Assembly: GCA_963768715.1 (NCBI GenBank)
Contig: CAVYJC010000002.1
Span: 62,001-126,000 of the forward strand
DNA: 64,000 bases
Direction of reading: 5' to 3'
Origin: DATKEJ01 sp963768715
GTDB lineage: Bacteria > Bacteroidota > Rhodothermia > Rhodothermales > DATKEJ01
The position numbers and the translations under genes are program-made. Positions 26,400 through 35,400 of this stretch are shown in pieces (the stretch's first letter is position 1; each line of letters begins with the position of its first letter). The notes below the pieces were generated by a model. The model had not been told where the DNA came from. It worked only from the letters and a program-made list of their open reading frames with translations, and did no database searches.

Positions 26400-27140
26400 T
26401 TACCTGCGCCATGCCACCGGACCGGGATCGGTAAACACGCTCCGGGGCAGCTTTTCGGGCAGAGCGAGATTCGTCACGTTGCTGCGTTCTCTTCCGCGCC
26501 CGGTGGACATCCACATTCCGTCGTAAACCTTCCACTGATCCCAGGGCAGAATAAACCCCGGCTCTTCGTCCTCTCGGTTCCGGTAGTATGCCCACTGGCA
26601 GACCATGCCCGTCTTCTTGTCAATGAAAACACGAAAACGGTTATTCGGTGTCAGGCCGACATTGTCAAAAGTGAGCTCGATCACATCGGAAATCTGGCCA
26701 GCTTTCGACGTATCGACGCCGACATAGTGCAGGTTGACGCCCGGGTCGAGCAGCTTGTACGGCATCACCAGCCAGTACGAATTGTTGACCCAACGTTCAT
26801 ACCCCCTATCGAGAAGAGCCTTCCTCTTTTCGGGATCGACGACTTCTTTCCCTTCGATCCAGGCCCTGCCCTTCTTGGTCTGGATATTCATCAAGACGAG
26901 CAGGCTGTCGCTTTGCCAACGGAAATCGCCACTCCATTTGTCCCAGTAGTGCGACTCACCGAAAATGTCCCATACCAGATACCTGTGCTCGTTCCACTCC
27001 TTGAGCCCGCCCATTTGATCGATCGTTGCTTGGGCAAGGCGCCGGGCAGTGGCGTCACTCTGCGCCGTGAGCAATCGCGGCGTGGCCGAAAAGACGAATG
27101 CGGCGATGACCGCGGTAGAGAGGTAGGTTCGCATGACCAT
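26400..27140 (-). CDS. Uncharacterised secreted protein
   Basis: A 246-residue protein with an N-terminal signal peptide (M-R-T-Y-L followed by a hydrophobic core and a cleavage region near L-L-T-A-Q-S). The mature part begins A-T-I-D-Q-M-G-G-L-K-E-W, and contains aromatic-rich strands (Y-W-D-K-W-S-G-D-F-R-W, W-V-N-N-S-Y-W). This pattern resembles a family of Bacteroidota periplasmic proteins annotated only as domains of unknown function, with an outer-membrane-lipoprotein-carrier-like start. An ATG two codons downstream (27134) is an equal start candidate. No operon partner: the neighbouring genes are separated by noncoding DNA on both sides. Function unknown. Confidence 0.75.
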   Translation of the reverse strand: MVMRTYLSTAVIAAFVFSATPRLLTAQSDATARRLAQATIDQMGGLKEWNEHRYLVWDIFGESHYWDKWSGDFRWQSDSLLVLMNIQTKKGRAWIEGKEVVDPEKRKALLDRGYERWVNNSYWLVMPYKLLDPGVNLHYVGVDTSKAGQISDVIELTFDNVGLTPNNRFRVFIDKKTGMVCQWAYYRNREDEEPGFILPWDQWKVYDGMWMSTGRGRERSNVTNLALPEKLPRSVFTDPGPVAWRR

Positions 27141-27826
27141 ATTCGACGTGATTTGTCCTGCGGTGGAAGCCGCTCCGGCACTCGGGACGTTACGTCCGAC
27201 TCGTACTGGAGACGCAGGACTTTCCCTGTAGTTTCCCGATTCCCGCTGCGTCCTTTCCGGAAGGGGACGCTGTGCACAGCACTCCCGGCAGTTCGATACC
27301 TGAGATTTCTCAGGTGCGTGTCATGGCCGTTGCCGGTTGGATGACAGACACTCTCGGGGCATTTTGACATCCCTTTTGTAACAACGGTAACGTTCGGGCG
27401 TAGCGATTAGGTGTTCGATTCTGTGCAGACTTTGAGAAGTGAACCGGACGGTGCGAGCAACTTTGCCACAGGCCATTACAATGGTACGAGACCGAGTCAT
27501 GATGGGGGCCGCGCTCGTCGCGTTGACGTTGAGCATTGCGTGGGTCGGTCGGAAGATTCCCCTGAGCCCGGTACATTTTCCCGGGCTTATCACGCTCAGC
27601 GCCACCTCAGACATAATCAATAGGTCGGCCGCATCCGGGATGCTGCTGAAATCAGGCGGCATTCACGGCCTTGTCCGAACCCACCGATGTCCCTATGCGA
27701 GGCCAAATGGCGGAACCCTCCGGACTGAGCCTAAACTTCCAGCCCCCTCCAGGCCGCAGATCTGAGGTGTAGACGGGCGTATCGCGATGCGCGATGAAAG
27801 GCTGGGTTCACCCCGAGAGGGATCCC
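27141..27826. other. Gene-poor stretch with several palindromes
   Basis: In 686 bp no ORF has a recognisable product; the short frames on both strands look like random open frames. Three palindromes cluster upstream of the secreted-protein gene: TTCCGGAA (27255-27262), GCTGTGCACAGC (27269-27280) and ACCTGAGATTTCTCAGGT (27298-27315). A degraded gene cannot be excluded. Confidence 0.5.
27298..27315. promoter_or_regulatory. Perfect 18-bp palindrome, possible operator
   Basis: ACCTGAGA-TT-TCTCAGGT is a perfect dyad with a two-base centre, too tight for a good RNA loop and therefore more like a protein-binding site. It lies about 158 bp upstream of the secreted-protein start. The binding protein is unknown. 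Confidence 0.4.
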
Positions 27827-29362
27827 TCACTGCATTCGGGATGTCATCTCCGCTCCCCGCGTAATCACGGAATACAGCCGCCACTCCGGGTTTCTGAACT
27901 GCGGGATAAACACAGACTGCGCCTGCTCGGCCAGATCCCACAACGGCAGAATCTCCCTGTGAAAGTGCAGTCCCATGGGGCCTGTCGCCGCGTAGTCGAC
28001 GCCGACTTGGTCGATATAATCGACGAGGGCCGCAACCTCATCGGATGAGTAATCATCCCGATTGTCGGCAGGGAGGTTCGGCGGCGTCGCCTTCCGGCCC
28101 GTGAAGAATGCGATTTCCCTGGGCAGGCGCGTCAAAATCAGTGCACTGGTGGGCGTCGTCTCTTTCACACGCTGGTAAAACTCCATGGAGGCCGGCGACA
28201 TGACGTCCTCAGGCACGTGCTCGAAATCCAGCGTCAGATAGTCCATCCCGAAAGTCAGCGCCAGAACACCCGCAGAACCGACGGCGACTGCCGTCGTCAA
28301 CTTCGGGGAAAGCCAACCCGCGAGTCGCTCCAATCCGACAAACACATAGAAGGACAGCATCGGAACGGCCGGAATCAGGTAATTCGGTTGCCTGAACGGC
28401 CAGACAAGAAGTATACCCGCGTAGACAACGAAGAAGACGTCTAGTATTCCGATCCGATTTCGGAGCCGAGTGATCAGTCCGACTGCGAACGGCGTCAGGA
28501 GCGCGACAAGCAGGATGTCAGCCCAAAGCGTTCCGTGACCGTTCGTGAGAAGGAGCCGGCCGGCGCACGCCAGTATGTAGAATTTCGCGTTGTGGATGAT
28601 GCCTCCGATCAGGCGCAGTGGCGACTCCATCTGTTGGATGAAGGCAGAGGCATACCCGCCCGACTCAAGCGGAAGCACGAACCCTTGCACAACCATAAGT
28701 GCAATCAATACGCCAGTAGGCACCCAGAAGCGCAGACTCGGCACGGGTCGGCGACGTTCGACCAGGTCGTAGAGCATAAGGCTCATCGGTAAAACGAGTC
28801 CAACGGTTCGGATGGCGACAGCGGCGTACATGAGCACGCCAAGCAGGAGCCATTTGAGTAGATTTCGTCGATCCGATGACGCGTGCTGAATGAGCCAGAG
28901 GCTCAGGAACAGAGGAAGCAGAAAGGGGAAATCCGACTCCACGTTATCCTTCGTCGCCCAGAAATAAGGCACAAAGATCAGGTCGAGCAGCATCACAGCG
29001 GAGAAGGCGACGGTCATCTGATCGCGCGTCATCCGCCAGAAGATGTAGATCGAACCCATGAAGAGAAGCACCATCAGCACCTTCATGGCCGTCAAGTTGA
29101 GTCCCGACACGAGGTAAATCGGAAGAAGCAGCACCGGCAGTCCGGGCGGATAGTTCGCCGTGCCCACGGACATAGAGGCCGGATTCAGGACGTATCCCGT
29201 TTCTGCATAGGGTCTGCCTTCTGCCATGTTGACCGTATGCTGGATGTACATGGCGAAGTCGCCGGCGCGATGACCGGGACGAAGCGTCAGAAGGTAGAAG
29301 AGGAGACCCGCGCCGAGAATCAGCCAGCAGACCAAGAACCGTCTTTCCGAGTTAGCGTTCAC
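27827..29362 (-). CDS. GT39-like dolichyl/undecaprenyl-phosphate-sugar membrane glycosyltransferase
   Basis: A 511-residue membrane protein with about ten to eleven helices. The first periplasmic loop carries acidic residues in R-A-G-D-F-A-M-Y, and E-G-R-P-Y follows, the arrangement seen in PMT/ArnT-like (GT-C) transferases that use lipid-linked sugar donors. The C-terminal 150 residues form a soluble domain with A-L-I-L-T-R-L-P-R-E. The nominal ORF extends to an ATG at 29545, but that would add 61 residues with no similarity and run through a perfect hairpin; the GTG at 29362, directly before the first helix, is preferred. Acceptor (lipid A, protein or glycan) unknown. Confidence 0.82.
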   Translation of the reverse strand: MNANSERRFLVCWLILGAGLLFYLLTLRPGHRAGDFAMYIQHTVNMAEGRPYAETGYVLNPASMSVGTANYPPGLPVLLLPIYLVSGLNLTAMKVLMVLLFMGSIYIFWRMTRDQMTVAFSAVMLLDLIFVPYFWATKDNVESDFPFLLPLFLSLWLIQHASSDRRNLLKWLLLGVLMYAAVAIRTVGLVLPMSLMLYDLVERRRPVPSLRFWVPTGVLIALMVVQGFVLPLESGGYASAFIQQMESPLRLIGGIIHNAKFYILACAGRLLLTNGHGTLWADILLVALLTPFAVGLITRLRNRIGILDVFFVVYAGILLVWPFRQPNYLIPAVPMLSFYVFVGLERLAGWLSPKLTTAVAVGSAGVLALTFGMDYLTLDFEHVPEDVMSPASMEFYQRVKETTPTSALILTRLPREIAFFTGRKATPPNLPADNRDDYSSDEVAALVDYIDQVGVDYAATGPMGLHFHREILPLWDLAEQAQSVFIPQFRNPEWRLYSVITRGAEMTSRMQ

Positions 29363-29483
29363 AACGTTAGCGTTGAACCATTCAGCGGTGAATTCAAGAA
29401 TTGTCGGCGAAAGATAGCCGCCTGGTGGGGTAACCTCCAGTGTCTCAAATTGAATTCCAGGGGTGGTGACGTTAATTTGCGGC

Positions 29484-29516
29484 AAGGCACTTCGCAGAGA
29501 AGTGCCTTTATTTTTG
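29484..29516 (+). terminator. Intrinsic-terminator-like hairpin in the glyS leader
   Basis: AAGGCACTTC and GAAGTGCCTT form a perfect 10-bp stem around a GCAGA loop, followed by TATTTTTG, ending 28 bp before the glyS ATG. No gene on the plus strand ends just upstream, so it would terminate a leader RNA. TATTTTTG also fits the Bacteroidota -7 promoter element TAnnTTTG, so an operator next to a promoter is the alternative reading. Confidence 0.5.
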
Positions 29517-29544
29517 TGGCTTACGGAGCATCCAGATACACCCA

Positions 29545-30969
29545 ATGAGCGTCAGTCTCGAAACCATCGTGTCGCTTTGCAAGCGACGTGGATTCATATT
29601 TCAGTCTTCCGAGATTTATGGCGGGTTGGCCGCCACATACGACTACGGTCCGCTAGGGAGCGAGCTGAAGCGAAACGTGAGCCAGGCGTGGTGGCACGCC
29701 ATGACGCGACGTCACGACAACGTGGTCGGCATTGATGCCGCGATTTTGATGCACGCCGAGGTCTGGAAGGCATCTGGCCATGTGGATGCATTTCACGATC
29801 CGATGATCGATGATCGCGTCTCCAAAATGCGATATCGCGCTGACCAGCTGATCGAAGGGCACATAGCGCGTCTCCACCGCAATGGAAAGACGGAGCAGGC
29901 GGACGCCGTCTACGAAAATCTCGTGGCCGCGCTCAACGCTGACGACGTCCCAAAAGCTCTGTACGACATCATCATCGGTGAGGAGATCAAATCTCCGGAT
30001 TCCGGCGTAGCTGACTGGTCGGACGTTCGCCAATTCAACCTGATGTTCAAGACGCACGTCGGACCGGCTTCGGACACGGAGAGTGTGGTCTACCTGCGTC
30101 CGGAGACCGCCCAGGGCATCTTCGTGAACTTCCACAACGTTCGTGACACAGCGCGGCTCCAAGTCCCCTTCGGCATCGCCCAGATCGGCAAAGCATTCCG
30201 AAATGAAATCGTTGCACGTCAGTTCGTCTTCCGCATGCGCGAATTCGAGCAGATGGAGATGCAATATTTCATCAAGCCGGGGACGCAGATGGAGGCCTAC
30301 GAGAACTGGAAGGCGGAACGCTTGCAATGGCATCTCGAAAACGGAATCGGGTCTGAGCACCTCCGCTTCCACGAGCATGAGAAAACCGCTCATTACGCCG
30401 ACGCGGCAGTAGACATCCAGTACGAATTCCCTGGAGGCTGGCAGGAAGTCGAGGGCATCCATTCGAGGACCGACTACGACCTGGGCAGGCACCAGGAATT
30501 CTCCGGAAAGAAGATGGAGTATTTCGATCCGCAGACGAACGACCGCTACATACCGTACGTGGTGGAAACGTCTGTCGGCCTTGATCGCACGATCCTGATG
30601 CTGTTGTGTGAAGCCTATCGCGAGGAGGAGGTCAACGGAGAGAAACGCGTCGTGATGTCTTTCAGACCCCGACTGGCGCCCATCACGGCAGCGGTGTTCC
30701 CCCTCGTCAAGAAGGACGGGATGCCCGAAATTGCGCACCGCATCGAGTCTGACCTACGGCGCGAATACAACGTCTTCTACGATGAAAAAGGCGCTGTGGG
30801 CCGCCGGTACCGCAGAATGGATGAGGCGGGGACGCCTTTCTGTATCACTGTCGACGGCGACACATCGGACGACGGTTCGGTGACGATTCGCCACCGCGAT
30901 TCTATGGAGCAGGAGCGAATCCAGGCAGACAACGTCCGAAGCTTCGTTCGGGACGCGCTCGCTTCCTGA
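29545..30969 (+). CDS. glyS: Glycine--tRNA ligase (single-chain, homodimeric type)
   Basis: Class II aminoacyl-tRNA synthetase charging tRNA-Gly, 474 residues. The N-terminus S-L-C-K-R-R-G-F-I-F-Q-S-S-E-I-Y-G-G matches the eukaryote/archaea/Bacteroidota-like single-chain enzyme, not the alpha2-beta2 form. Motif 2 is visible around F-R-N-E-I-V-A-R-Q-F-V-F-R-M-R-E-F-E-Q-M-E and motif 3 around S-V-G-L-D-R. The C-terminal anticodon-binding domain starts at about residue 370 (R-P-R-L-A-P-I-T-A). The 3' end overlaps that of the convergent mpl gene by 68 bp. A hairpin with a T-rich tail lies just upstream, possibly controlling expression. Confidence 0.96.
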   Translation: MSVSLETIVSLCKRRGFIFQSSEIYGGLAATYDYGPLGSELKRNVSQAWWHAMTRRHDNVVGIDAAILMHAEVWKASGHVDAFHDPMIDDRVSKMRYRADQLIEGHIARLHRNGKTEQADAVYENLVAALNADDVPKALYDIIIGEEIKSPDSGVADWSDVRQFNLMFKTHVGPASDTESVVYLRPETAQGIFVNFHNVRDTARLQVPFGIAQIGKAFRNEIVARQFVFRMREFEQMEMQYFIKPGTQMEAYENWKAERLQWHLENGIGSEHLRFHEHEKTAHYADAAVDIQYEFPGGWQEVEGIHSRTDYDLGRHQEFSGKKMEYFDPQTNDRYIPYVVETSVGLDRTILMLLCEAYREEEVNGEKRVVMSFRPRLAPITAAVFPLVKKDGMPEIAHRIESDLRREYNVFYDEKGAVGRRYRRMDEAGTPFCITVDGDTSDDGSVTIRHRDSMEQERIQADNVRSFVRDALAS

Positions 30970-32449
30970 CTACGATAAATCCCGCGGCCAGCGCGTCGAG
31001 AAGGCGGCTGTGGAGATTCCCGACGGCGCCGTTGCTCATGATCAGCACGACGTCTCCGCCCCGCAACGCTGAATGGAGGGGCTCGAGCAATTCGTCAGGA
31101 GTCGGCCAGACGCCGATCTCGGTCCCCGTTCGTTGAACCGTGGTCGCCACTTCAGCCGCGTCCATGAAATCGGCTGGATCATCGTTGTGCCGCAGCGGCG
31201 GCGATGAAAGGAAGACGAGGTCGGCTTCGGCCAGCGCTTCCGAGTAGGCTCTTTCGAAGACCTTTCGTCTACTCGAATTCGAACGGGGCTCGAAAACGGC
31301 AACGATTCGGCGGTCGGGCCAACGCCCCCGCACGCCGCGTATCGTTTCCCTGACCGCTGTCGGGTGGTGTGCAAAATCGTCGACGACGACCACTCCATTC
31401 ACCTCACCCCGGATTTCCTGACGGCGCTTCATGCCGACGTAGGTGCGAAAGGCCTCCGCAATGACGTCGGCCTCTATTCCCTCACCGACACTAACTGCAA
31501 TAACCGCCAGGGCATTCAGCAGATTGTGATGTCCCCACGTAGGCACCGTGAACCGCCCCAGCGATTTGTCGCGAATCTCGACGTCGAAGGTCTGTCCCGC
31601 GTCGCCAACCTCTACGATCGTTCCCCTTACGTCGTTTTGCGGGCCAAATCCGTACGTCGCCACCTCTGCGACGGCCGAACTCACCAAGGCACGGACACGA
31701 TCGTCGTCACCCCAAAGAATGAGCCTGCCAGCTTCAGGAATACCGGAAGCAAATCTTTTAAAAACATCAGCATAGTCCTCGATGCTTTCGTAGATGTCAG
31801 CGTGATCGAACTCGATTGAGGTAACGATGGCCACGTCCGGCCGATAGTGGAAGAATTTGGGCGCCTTGTCGAAATACGCACTGTCGTATTCATCGCCTTC
31901 TGTGATGAAGCAGTTTCCCGTGCCGACCGACTGACCCGCTTCGCCGGTCTGCGAGACCCCTCCGACGAGATAGCCGGGATCGATGCCCGCCGTTTTGAAT
32001 ACATGGATCAGGAGTCCGGTAGTCGACGTTTTGCCGTGCGTTCCCGCCACCACGATGGATCGACGATCTCGGATGAAGTAGTGTGCGAGCGCCTCAGGAA
32101 ATGACATCTGAGGAAGGTGATGCTCACGTGCATAGGCCGCCTCAACGTGAGTGGGTGTACAGGCGTTGCCGACAATGACGAGATCGGGATGCGGCTGAAG
32201 ATGTTCCGCATCGAAGCCGATGTGTACAGGGATGCCAAGTGCCTCCAATCGCTCACTCATAGGAGGGTACACGGCCTCATCCGAACCACGAACGGCGTAT
32301 CCCGCCTCGCGGAACATGGCAGCCATCGAGCCCATACCCGTGCCGCAGATTGCAATCAGGTAGACATCCTTGAGAGAGTCCGCCTCCGGCGGCGGGGGGC
32401 GCTCAAAGATTCTCAGGTGCGCATCAGGGTAATCAGAAAGAGACTTCAT
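30902..32449 (-). CDS. mpl: UDP-N-acetylmuramate:L-alanyl-gamma-D-glutamyl-meso-diaminopimelate ligase
   Basis: Mur-ligase-family enzyme that reattaches the recycled murein tripeptide to UDP-MurNAc in the cytoplasm. The N-terminal Rossmann-like domain has I-C-G-T-G-M-G-S-M-A (about 34-43), typical of Mpl rather than MurC. The ATP loop is A-G-T-H-G-K-T-S-T-T (about 114-123), and S-I-E-F-D-H-A-D is the central-domain metal/substrate motif. The C-terminal domain contains F-E-P-R-S-N-S-S-R-R. The 515-residue length is slightly above the usual 450-460 because of a longer C-terminus, which overlaps glyS; a somewhat earlier true end through an undetected indel is possible. Indicates peptidoglycan recycling and meso-DAP. 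Confidence 0.93.
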   Translation of the reverse strand: MKSLSDYPDAHLRIFERPPPPEADSLKDVYLIAICGTGMGSMAAMFREAGYAVRGSDEAVYPPMSERLEALGIPVHIGFDAEHLQPHPDLVIVGNACTPTHVEAAYAREHHLPQMSFPEALAHYFIRDRRSIVVAGTHGKTSTTGLLIHVFKTAGIDPGYLVGGVSQTGEAGQSVGTGNCFITEGDEYDSAYFDKAPKFFHYRPDVAIVTSIEFDHADIYESIEDYADVFKRFASGIPEAGRLILWGDDDRVRALVSSAVAEVATYGFGPQNDVRGTIVEVGDAGQTFDVEIRDKSLGRFTVPTWGHHNLLNALAVIAVSVGEGIEADVIAEAFRTYVGMKRRQEIRGEVNGVVVVDDFAHHPTAVRETIRGVRGRWPDRRIVAVFEPRSNSSRRKVFERAYSEALAEADLVFLSSPPLRHNDDPADFMDAAEVATTVQRTGTEIGVWPTPDELLEPLHSALRGGDVVLIMSNGAVGNLHSRLLDALAAGFIVVRKRARPERSFGRCLPGFAPAP

Positions 32450-32467
32450 GGGGCCGAATTTACGGCA

Positions 32468-35400
32468 TCAGGGAGTCTCGGCAGGTCTGAACTCGTCCGG
32501 AAGCTGCCCGTACCCATTCCCCTGCATTTCGGCATCGGATCCACTCGTCGTCCCCGCCTCTGACGGCGCGGCGCGTCCTACTTCCCGGAGCTGACTGAAC
32601 CGGGACGTGAGGGAATCGAACAGCGAATACATCACCGGCGCGATTACCAGGGTCAGGAATGTTGCGAAGACGAGGCCCGATATGATGGCTGTGCCCATCG
32701 GACCCCAGAACTGCGTGTTTTCCGATCCAAACTGGAAGCCCGGCTCCGCCGATGTAATTAACCCTACGAAATCGATGTTGATACCGAACGTGAGTGGAAT
32801 CAATCCAAGTACCGTCGTAAGCGCCGTGAGCAGTACCGGGCGCAGACGGGTTGCACCACCCTGAATGATGGCATCCGACTTGGACAGTCCTCTCCCACGG
32901 AGCTGCATGATATAGTCGATGAGCACGATGTTGTTGTTCACGACGATCCCCGCCAGTGAGATGATGCCGATGAAGGTCATCAGGCCGAAGAGGGTCCTCG
33001 TAAGAATGAGACCGAGCAGGACGCCGACCATGCTGAAGCCGACGGCCACCATGATGATGAACGGCACGGCGACTTTGTTGAACTGGGCCACCATGATCAT
33101 GAAGATCAGCGCGATGCCAATCAGCAGCGCCTGGGTAAGAAAGCTGAAGCTTTCGTCCTGGTCTTCACTCTCACCGGTGTATGTCATCGTGTAGCCGGGT
33201 GGGAGGCCTGCCCGGTATTCGGCCAGGTACTTCTGCGTGGAAGCGAGCACCTGCGGTCCGCTATACCCGGGAGCATTCTCCCCGCGGACGGTCACGACGC
33301 GCTGCAGGTCGAGACGCGTGATGGATCCGAGTCCGCTCCCGACTTGGAAATCGGCCACGGCCACAAGCGGGATCTGCTTGCCATCCTCAAAGATCGTCAA
33401 GTTCTGAAGGCTCTCGAGATTGTCGCGATCCGCCTTGGCCAGTCGAACGGTGATATCGTAGTCATCTTCGCCGTCACGGAATTTACTGGCCTCCGTACCG
33501 TTGATTGCGGTACGGATCGTACTCGCGATTTTCCTCGTATTGAGACCGAATTGCGCCGCGCGATCCCGGTCGATGTTTACACTGAGCTCCGGCCGTCCGG
33601 TGTCGAGGTTGTCTCGGATGTCGACCAGTCCAGGAATTTCACCTGATTCGACGCCCTCACGGAGCCGCTTTTTGACTTCGGAGGAAATGTGAACGATCGT
33701 GTCGAAATCATCGCCTGATATCTCAATGTTCACCGGTGATCCTGTAGGAGGTCCCTGCTGATCTTTTTCGATCTCGATTTCGGCGCCCGGAAGCCCTGCG
33801 ACTTCGTCACGGATGCGATCGAGCGTCATCGAGCTCTTTTCGGCCCGGTCCTTGTAGTCCACGACGTTCATCGTTATGGACGAATTCTCGATACCCGACG
33901 CGCCTCCTGAGAACATGTCGCCGCCGACACCGACGTTGACGAGCACGTTCTTGGTATTCACGGCCGCCTTCGAACTCGATTGGAGCAGCTCGCCGATACG
34001 TTTGCGGGCTTCTTTTGCCAGTTGATCGCTCGCCTCGATGTTCGTGCCCAGTGCGGCGCGAATGTTGACCTTGATTTGCGACGGGTCGGTTTCGGGGAAG
34101 AATTCCACGCCGGTCGGAGCGGCCGCAAACAACCCGATGATGGCGAACATGGCGCCAATCGACGCATTCATCAGACGGGCTCTATTGTCGGTCAACACCA
34201 GGTATCCGCGCTTCTTGATCGCAAGTCTCCCGAGCACGGCGAGCATGCCGAGCAGCAATCCGCCCTGAATCATGCCGGCCATCGCCTGCGTCCCGGACGC
34301 CGCATTTTCCTCGGCCACCAACGTGATGCCCACTCCGGGCAGGGCAAAGAGAACGATCGCATAGACGATCCCACCGACAAGGAGCAAACCGGCGATACCA
34401 AGTACGACCAGGTCCACCATACCCAGGCTCTTGAACCGCGAGTGGGCGACGCCGAATAATCCGACAAGCGCCAGGACGATCGGGACCATCACCATGGTTT
34501 CGATCACCTCTCTTCCAACCTCCGCCTCGCCGAGGCTTATCAGCGCGAGCGTCGCCCCTCCGATAACGGCCATCCAGATGCCGGCACGCACACTCGCCCA
34601 TCCACCATCAAATATGGTCTCGAGCGTATGGAAGATGATTCCGATCAAACCCACGACCGCGAGCGCAATGCCTGGCCAGAGCAAGACCGCTCCGGCGTAC
34701 TGACCGAGACCAGCCGACACGGCGAGCCCGCCGGCCAGAAGCACGAATCCGGCCGTAAACGTGCCCAGCGCAAACGTATTCCTCAAAAGGGCACGCGGCA
34801 CCGAATAATCACGTTTCAGCATCCAGCGCAGCAGAGATCGGTACATCTCGACGAGGCGCGGCAGACCCGTCCTGATGAAGTGATCTCCGATCGGCTTCAG
34901 CACGAATTTGTGACCCAGCCAAAGGAAGGCGATTAACCCCACCAGGACGACAAGAGAGATCGGATTGGCCAGGCCGACGATGAGAGCAACGATGCCTGTC
35001 GCACCATATCCGATCCGTTTTCCCCAAGTGCCGGATTTGGATCCTGTCTCCGAATCCAATCGGATAAAAATGCCTGTTATTACGGGGTTTATGACAATCG
35101 CTACGAATAGAGAACAACTCAATGTCACGATCAACGTCATGGGCATGTACCCCATGAACTCCCCGATAATCCCGGGCCAGAACAGCATGGGAGCGAAAGC
35201 GGCTACGGTCGTCAGCGTGGAGGCAACGACGGCGCCACCCACCTCCGCGGTTGCAAGGCGTGCAGCTTCGAACCTGCCGTGCCCTTCTTCGCGAAACCTG
35301 TAGATGTTTTCGACGATGACGATCGCATTGTCGACAAGCATCCCCAGTGCGATTATGAGGCTGAACAGGATGATGAAGTTCAGCGTGTACCCCATCGCCT

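Noticed and set aside
26085..27344. 419-residue plus-strand ORF
   Set aside because: It runs antisense to the secreted protein and through the reductase 3' end; composition is rich in Arg/Pro and has no domain.
27439..27765. 108-residue plus-strand ORF with a hydrophobic stretch
   Set aside because: No family resemblance, no clear start context, and a competing frame on the other strand; treated as noncoding.
29363..29483. T-box riboswitch before glyS
   Set aside because: AGGGGTGGTGAC resembles a T-box core only loosely, and the leader is too short for a full specifier stem.
29653..30738. 361-residue minus-strand ORF inside glyS
   Set aside because: Shadow of the well-supported synthetase frame.
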